A stretch of 10,032 nucleotides of DNA from JAAFHN01 sp031421855 (lineage in GTDB: Bacteria; Pseudomonadota; Gammaproteobacteria; Burkholderiales; Burkholderiaceae_C). Location of the stretch: assembly GCA_031421855.1 (NCBI GenBank), contig JANOPN010000220.1, positions 1 through 10,032 on the forward strand. Direction: 5' to 3'. A program made the translations under genes and the position numbers. The notes under the pieces are model-generated. The model had not been told where the DNA came from. It saw nothing but the letters and a program-made list of their open reading frames with translations, and searched no databases. Of this stretch, positions 6,296-10,032 are shown one piece after another. Numbering within the stretch: position 1 is the first letter of the stretch; the number at the start of each line of letters is the position of its first letter.

Positions 6296-7081
6296 ATGCC
6301 TGCTGATGCTTTGTTGATCGAGCGACCGACTGCCGCTGTGATGCGTCTGACGCTGAATCAACCGCAGTCGTTTAACGCCTTGAGCGCCGACTTGATGACC
6401 CAGCTGCTTGCTGCACTGAACGCGGCGGACAGCGACGAGGCGGTGCGCGTGGTGGTGATTGCCGCCAAAGGCAAGGCGTTTTGCGCGGGGCACGACCTCA
6501 AGCAAATGATGGCTGACAACGCACTCGCCTTGCACCGGGCGCTGTTCGCTCAGTGCAGCCGCCTGATGTTGCGCATCACCGCCATTGCCGTGCCCGTTAT
6601 CGCCGTGGTCGACGGCATGGCGACTGCTGCGGGGTGTCAGTTGGTTGCGCAGTGCGATTTGGCCATCGCGTCAGACCAAGCTCGGTTTGCGGTAAGTGGC
6701 GTGAATTTGGGTCTTTTTTGCGCCACCCCAGCCGTGGCCTTGAGCCGAAACTTGCCGCGAAAGGCGGCGTTTGAGATGCTGGTCACCGGTGAGTTTGTTG
6801 ACGCGCACACGGCCATGAAGCAAGGGCTGGTGAACCGCGTGGTCGCAACGGGCGAGTTGGAGGCTGAACTATCCACGCTGTGCGCACAAATCATGTCCAA
6901 ACCCAGGGAGACGGTCGCCATGGGCAAGGCCCTGTTTTACCAGCAGCTTGAAATGGGAGCCGCGCCCGCTTACCAGCTTGCTGGCGAGACCATGGCCTGC
7001 AACATGATGCACGCGAGTGCGCAAGAGGGCGTGGCGGCATTTGTCGAAAAACGCCCGCCCAACTGGGGTGGTTTGACGTGA
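6296..7081 (+). CDS. enoyl-CoA hydratase/isomerase (crotonase) family protein, ECHDC3-like
   Basis: This 261-residue protein has the crotonase fold marks: FCAGHDLK (62-69) and VDGMATAAGC (105-114) supply the oxyanion-hole glycines that bind the acyl-CoA thioester. The C-terminal half (LFCATPAVALSRNLPRKA, then EMLVTGE, YQQLEM and FVEKRPPNW) resembles the ECHDC3-type branch from memory. Both hydratase glutamates of rat crotonase are absent: E144 aligns with Q115 and E164 with G135, with the spacing between them exactly kept. A classical hydratase reaction is therefore unlikely; the substrate and reaction are unknown. The ATG at 6296 gives the expected N-terminus. The stop overlaps the GTG start of the MscS gene, indicating one transcript. 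Confidence 0.9.
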   Translation: MPADALLIERPTAAVMRLTLNQPQSFNALSADLMTQLLAALNAADSDEAVRVVVIAAKGKAFCAGHDLKQMMADNALALHRALFAQCSRLMLRITAIAVPVIAVVDGMATAAGCQLVAQCDLAIASDQARFAVSGVNLGLFCATPAVALSRNLPRKAAFEMLVTGEFVDAHTAMKQGLVNRVVATGELEAELSTLCAQIMSKPRETVAMGKALFYQQLEMGAAPAYQLAGETMACNMMHASAQEGVAAFVEKRPPNWGGLT

Positions 7082-7959
7082 CGATCATGAACACGATCCG
7101 AGAACTGGTGGTTGACGCTTGGGACATCGTCGATAGTGTCTTGGGCTTTCATTTTGCACTCGGCAAAAGCCGCATCAGCTTGCAAAACGTCGTCGAGGCC
7201 GTCGGGGCGTGCATCGTGGTGGTTTTTGTGGTGCTGTGGCTGACGGCGCTGTTTGAGCGGCGGGTGCTGCGACGTGCGGTTGACGACTTGTCGTTGCGCA
7301 AAATTCTGGCCAATGTGCTGCGCATCGTTTTGTTGGCACTGGGTTTGGTCATGACGCTGTCGGCCATTGGCGTGGATTTGACGGCGCTGTCGGTGCTGGG
7401 TGGGGCGATTGGCGTGGGCATTGGCTTTGGTTTGCAAAAGCTGGCTTCCAACTACGTCAGTGGCTTCGTGATTTTGTTTGAACGGTCGCTGCGCATCGGT
7501 GACAACGTCAAGGTTGACGGGTTCGAGGGCAAGATCACCGACATCAAAACCCGCTACACGGTGGTGCGCTCCATCAGCGGGCGCGAGTCCATCGTGCCCA
7601 ACGAAAAGCTGATCACCGAGCGGGTCGAAAACATGTCCTTGGCCGACGCAAAGGTGCTGATCACAACGACTGTGCAAGTCGCCTATGGCACCGACGTCGA
7701 TGTTGTTCGAGCGATTTTGATCGAAGCGGCTTTGAGCTCCAGCCGAGTGTTGCGCGACCCGGCTCCAGCTGCACACCTGAGCCTGTTTGCGGCAGATGGG
7801 CTGGAGTGGACGGTCGCGTTTTGGATTGCCGACCCCGAAAATGGCCAACTCAGCGTCAAGTCAGACATCCACATCGCGGTGTTGAAAGCGTTTGATGCGG
7901 CCGGTGTGGTGATTCCGTACCCCCAGCGGGTGGTGCAGCTGCTAGAAGCGAAAAAATGA
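7078..7959 (+). CDS. small-conductance mechanosensitive channel, MscS family
   Basis: This 293-residue inner-membrane protein has three predicted membrane segments (about 38-58, 79-98, 103-133). The pore helix carries the Gly/Ala-rich GGAIGVGIGFGLQKLASNYV (109-128), followed by ERSLRIGDNV and the beta-domain stretch FEGKITDIKTRYTVVR and SIVPNEKLITE, all MscS hallmarks. Such channels open under membrane tension to release solutes on osmotic downshock. It is about the size of E. coli MscS (286), without large extensions. I chose the GTG at 7078: GGGGTGG (7065-7071) lies 6 nt before it, and it overlaps the upstream stop as GTGA, a translational-coupling arrangement. An ATG at 7087 is the alternative. 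The crotonase-MscS pairing has no obvious functional logic. Confidence 0.93.
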   Translation: MTIMNTIRELVVDAWDIVDSVLGFHFALGKSRISLQNVVEAVGACIVVVFVVLWLTALFERRVLRRAVDDLSLRKILANVLRIVLLALGLVMTLSAIGVDLTALSVLGGAIGVGIGFGLQKLASNYVSGFVILFERSLRIGDNVKVDGFEGKITDIKTRYTVVRSISGRESIVPNEKLITERVENMSLADAKVLITTTVQVAYGTDVDVVRAILIEAALSSSRVLRDPAPAAHLSLFAADGLEWTVAFWIADPENGQLSVKSDIHIAVLKAFDAAGVVIPYPQRVVQLLEAKK

Positions 7960-7968
7960 TCGAAATGT

Positions 7969-8004
7969 GCTCTTGGTCACCGGATTCATTGATGTTGTTG
8001 CTAT
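7969..8004 (+). repeat. 45-bp dispersed intergenic repeat, copy 5 (36 bp recognisable)
   Basis: It has GCTCTTGGTCACCGGATTCA, then TTGATGTTGTTGCTAT, with 3 differences from copy 4 over 36 bp. The first 9 bp of the unit are not recognisable. It starts 9 nt after the mscS stop, the same placement and orientation as copy 4 after dnaE. Confidence 0.85.
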
Positions 8005-8008
8005 GAAT

Positions 8009-8031
8009 AAATGACCGACAAACGGTCATTT
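8009..8031. terminator. hairpin between the converging mscS and dctM genes, over the dctM stop
   Basis: AAATGACCG (8009-8017) and CGGTCATTT (8023-8031) pair perfectly around a 5-nt loop. The dctM stop codon lies in the right arm. T-rich flanks are short on both sides, so it is a moderate bidirectional terminator candidate, in the right place for two units that face each other. Confidence 0.55.
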
Positions 8032-9318
8032 CATCATCGAAGGCAACCACAAACTGATGCCCGGCACGGCCAACAAAATGATCATGGCCACGATCTGCGC
8101 GACGACAAATGGCCAAGTTCCCTTGAAGATGTTGGCCAAACCCACTTGCGGCAGCAGCGAGTTGAGCACAAATAAGTTCATGCCGACTGGCGGAGAAATC
8201 AAGCCAATTTGCACGACCATGACGATGAGAACGCCAAACCACACCGGGTCAAACCCCAAACTCACAATGATTGGGAAGAACAGCGGGATGGTGAGCAAAA
8301 CCATGGTCAGCTCTTCCATGACGGTGCCCAAAAGCACATAAATCGCCATCATCGCGCACACCACCATCAGGGGCGACAGGCCAGAGCCGGTGACCCACTC
8401 TTTGAGGTCAAATGGCAAAGACGTGAAGTTCACAAAATTGGCAAAGATCGTGGCGGCAATGAGCAGCGCGAAGAGCATCGCGGTCGTGCGGGCCGATTCA
8501 ATCAACACCTCAACCGTGCTTTTGACCGTCAACGCGCGGCGCGCCAGTGCGAACAAAAACGCGCCGGACGCGCCAATGCCCGCGCCCTCGGTTGCCGTGA
8601 ACACGCCGCCATAAATGCCGCCGAGCACAATCAAAACGAGCAACAAAACGCCCCAAATGCCCCTCAGCGCGGCCCAGCGCTGTGCCCAAGTTGAGTGCTC
8701 GCCCGCAGGCGCGTGAGCGGGGTTTTGCCAAGTCAAGTACGCCACAGCACACATGAGCAAACCGGCGATCAGCAAGCCCGGCAACACGCCAGCGGCGAAC
8801 AACTTGCCAATGTGGGTTTCTGTGACGATGCCGTAAATCACCATGATGGTTGACGGCGGAATCATGATGCCCAAGGTGCCGCCTGCGGCGATGGTGCCCG
8901 TGGCCAAGCTGTCGCTGTAGCCGAGCTTTTTCATGCTGGGGTAGGCTACCTTGCTCATCGTCGCAGCCGTGGCGATTGAAGAGCCACAAATCGCCCCAAA
9001 ACCGGCGCAGGCAACAATGGTGGCGTGGGCCAGCCCGCCTTTTTTGTGGCCCACAAAGCTGTTGGCCGCCGCAAAGAGTTCGTGCGCCAGGCCCGCGCGG
9101 GCGACAAAGTTACCCATCAAGATGAAGAGTGGAATCACGCTCAAGGTGTATGCAAACCCAGTCTCGTACACCACTTGCGCGGTGCTCGCAAGCGCCGGTG
9201 ACCAGCCGCGCATGACACCCATGCCTGCGATGCCCACAAATGCCATGCCAAATGCGAGCGGCACCCGAATGAGGGCTAAAAAGAAGATGGCCAAGAAACC
9301 AAGCAGGGCGGCGGTCAT
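8026..9318 (-). CDS. dctM: TRAP transporter large permease, DctM subunit
   Basis: This 430-residue, highly hydrophobic protein is built of about a dozen membrane segments. It has the DctM signatures: VIPLFILMGNFVARAG (61-76), GFGAICGSSIATAATM (106-121), and GGTLGIMIPPSTIMVIYG (146-163). A second-half repeat contains GTVMEELTMVLLTIPLFFPI and GLISPPVGMNLFVLN. DctM is the ion-coupled transport subunit of TRAP uptake systems, which import organic acids or related solutes using a sodium gradient and a periplasmic binding protein. Length is standard (about 425-430). The ATG overlaps the dctQ stop as ATGA, so the two are translationally coupled. The substrate cannot be read from the permease. Confidence 0.96.
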   Translation of the reverse strand: MTAALLGFLAIFFLALIRVPLAFGMAFVGIAGMGVMRGWSPALASTAQVVYETGFAYTLSVIPLFILMGNFVARAGLAHELFAAANSFVGHKKGGLAHATIVACAGFGAICGSSIATAATMSKVAYPSMKKLGYSDSLATGTIAAGGTLGIMIPPSTIMVIYGIVTETHIGKLFAAGVLPGLLIAGLLMCAVAYLTWQNPAHAPAGEHSTWAQRWAALRGIWGVLLLVLIVLGGIYGGVFTATEGAGIGASGAFLFALARRALTVKSTVEVLIESARTTAMLFALLIAATIFANFVNFTSLPFDLKEWVTGSGLSPLMVVCAMMAIYVLLGTVMEELTMVLLTIPLFFPIIVSLGFDPVWFGVLIVMVVQIGLISPPVGMNLFVLNSLLPQVGLANIFKGTWPFVVAQIVAMIILLAVPGISLWLPSMMK

Positions 9319-9797
9319 GCGCCCACCTCGGACTTAGCGGATTCGTCAAATGGTTGAAAAACCAGCCAAGCATGGACGGCCGCTGTGAGAAAGCAAGCCA
9401 CCGCCATGGCATAGATGAAGGGTGCCTTGGCGATTTTGAGCTGGGCGGTGGTTTCGCCGTTTTGCGCAAACTGTGAACCTGTGTCAAACATCAACCAAGC
9501 CAGCGCGAGCAGGGCCACCGCACAAATGAAGTTAACCGCGGCCTGTTGCAGTCGTTTGAAACCCCGAGGCAAGTAAGAGTCAAGTGAGTCAAACACAACG
9601 TGCTCGCCGCGCAGACTGACCAGCGGCAGGCCAGCAAAAATCACGATCACCATCAGCAACTCGGTCAACTCGAGCGAGCCGGGGATCGAGTGGCTGAGCA
9701 GCTTTCGACCACCGACATCAAAAAACGTCAGCGCCATGATGGCAAAGAGCGCCATCGCACACAGGGCGCCGCAAATGGTGTTGAGTGTTTTTGTCAT
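9315..9797 (-). CDS. dctQ: TRAP transporter small permease, DctQ subunit
   Basis: This 160-residue protein has four predicted membrane helices and the DctQ motif region FFDVGGRKLLSHSIPGSLEL (25-44), followed by LRGEHVVFDSL (62-72). DctQ pairs with DctM and helps dock the substrate-loaded binding protein. I chose the ATG at 9797. The frame is open further upstream to 9923, but that extension would run through the terminator at 9837-9863 and into the neighbouring gene, and it reads as a non-conserved basic stretch. No strong Shine-Dalgarno is visible. It is the first gene of a dctQ-dctM unit. The binding-protein gene dctP is not identifiable in the window; the gene upstream on the same strand is cut by the edge. 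Confidence 0.93.
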   Translation of the reverse strand: MTKTLNTICGALCAMALFAIMALTFFDVGGRKLLSHSIPGSLELTELLMVIVIFAGLPLVSLRGEHVVFDSLDSYLPRGFKRLQQAAVNFICAVALLALAWLMFDTGSQFAQNGETTAQLKIAKAPFIYAMAVACFLTAAVHAWLVFQPFDESAKSEVGA

Positions 9798-9836
9798 GCG
9801 TTGATTGTCGGGGCGAGTTTGCCGGGTGGACAAAAC

Positions 9837-9863
9837 AAAAAAACGCGGACATGCCGCGTTTTT
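9837..9863 (-). terminator. strong intrinsic terminator between the right-edge gene and dctQ
   Basis: ACGCGG (9843-9848) and CCGCGT (9854-9859) pair around loop ACATG. The flanking A-run (9837-9842) gives six T residues after the stem on the minus strand, then a further TTTT after a G. The stem is also followed by TTTT on the plus strand, but nothing there needs ending. It would stop transcripts of the right-edge gene before dctQ, or attenuate read-through if dctQM belong to the same operon. Confidence 0.85.
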
Positions 9864-9897
9864 GTGTGGTGACCGGTTGGGTCGCGTTGGCGTTATT

Positions 9898-10032
9898 CTA
9901 TTTCCACTTCGATAAGATATCAATTATCCAAGGCCAGTTGGAGATCGACTTGATCACCTCGGGGGTATTTTCCATTGCAAGCAAACCCATCTCCAAGTCG
10001 TCTTCGAGTGCGTCAAGGCTGGCGAAGACCTT
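9898..10032 (-). CDS. C-terminal 44 residues of an unidentified protein (cut by the window edge)
   Basis: The minus strand is open from the right edge to a TAG at 9898-9900. The visible part includes LDALEDDLEMGLLAMEN and ends NWPWIIDILSKWK. Codon choice looks coding and the strong terminator follows 35 nt later, supporting a real gene end. TRAP operons often place dctP just before dctQ, but this tryptophan-rich end does not look like a typical DctP C-terminus to me. The identity is open. Confidence 0.6.
   Translation of the reverse strand, partial: KVFASLDALEDDLEMGLLAMENTPEVIKSISNWPWIIDILSKWK

Noticed and set aside
6781..6801. GGTCACCGGTGAGTTTGTTG inside the crotonase gene resembles the dispersed repeat core
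   Set aside because: It encodes the conserved VTGEFVD stretch of the protein and lacks the rest of the repeat.
6970..7848. A 292-codon minus-strand open frame opposite mscS
   Set aside because: It is antisense to a clear MscS gene and to the end of the crotonase gene; its Gln/His/Asp-rich product looks like a shadow.
9866..9903. A possible sixth copy of the dispersed repeat (GGTGACCGGTTGGGT followed by TATTCTAT)
   Set aside because: It shares only short blocks with the consensus and needs a gap in the core, so chance resemblance is as likely.
9798..9923. A longer dctQ with 42 extra N-terminal residues from an ATG at 9923
   Set aside because: The extension would cross the strong terminator and overlap the preceding gene, and it does not look like a DctQ N-terminus.
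1..10032. A CRISPR array or tRNA/rRNA gene
   Set aside because: I found no regularly spaced direct repeats with unique spacers and no tRNA or rRNA signature by eye.

Overview
The window reads as chromosomal DNA of a betaproteobacterium, most likely a Comamonadaceae-type organism. This is inferred from moderately high GC with TTG-rich leucine use, a standard DnaE-type replicase, a TRAP transporter and short intergenic repeats; no 16S or other taxonomic marker is present. It splits into an accessory half (about 1-2644) and a housekeeping/metabolic half (2645-10032).

Accessory half. The left edge holds the 3' end of a gene for a Thr/Pro-linked protein with three Cys-paired repeats. Next come a BrnT/BrnA toxin-antitoxin pair, with a palindrome over its promoter, and a 142-residue protein of unknown function. 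The brnTA pair and the unknown gene are separated and followed by structures that fit integron attC sites (1377-1439 and 1896-1949). The unknown gene is bounded by a perfect 12-bp inverted repeat with the R'/R'' core sequences expected of one gene cassette. No integrase is in view, so this looks like the end or a remnant of a cassette array (CALIN-like). A 755-bp non-coding stretch follows. In it a REP-like hairpin element and a 45-bp dispersed repeat occur as a pair, twice, in the same order.

Housekeeping half. dnaE (DNA polymerase III alpha), a crotonase-fold protein and an MscS-family channel lie on the plus strand. The last two overlap by 4 nt. Convergent to them on the minus strand are the small (DctQ) and large (DctM) membrane subunits of a TRAP transporter, also overlapping by 4 nt. 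A strong intrinsic terminator separates dctQ from the 3' end of another minus-strand gene at the right edge, which I could not identify. A hairpin over the dctM stop probably ends transcription between the converging units.

The 45-bp dispersed repeat occurs five times, always between genes: after the left-edge gene, twice inverted before dnaE, immediately after dnaE and immediately after mscS. It ties the two halves together and is, with the cassette structures, the least explained sequence here.
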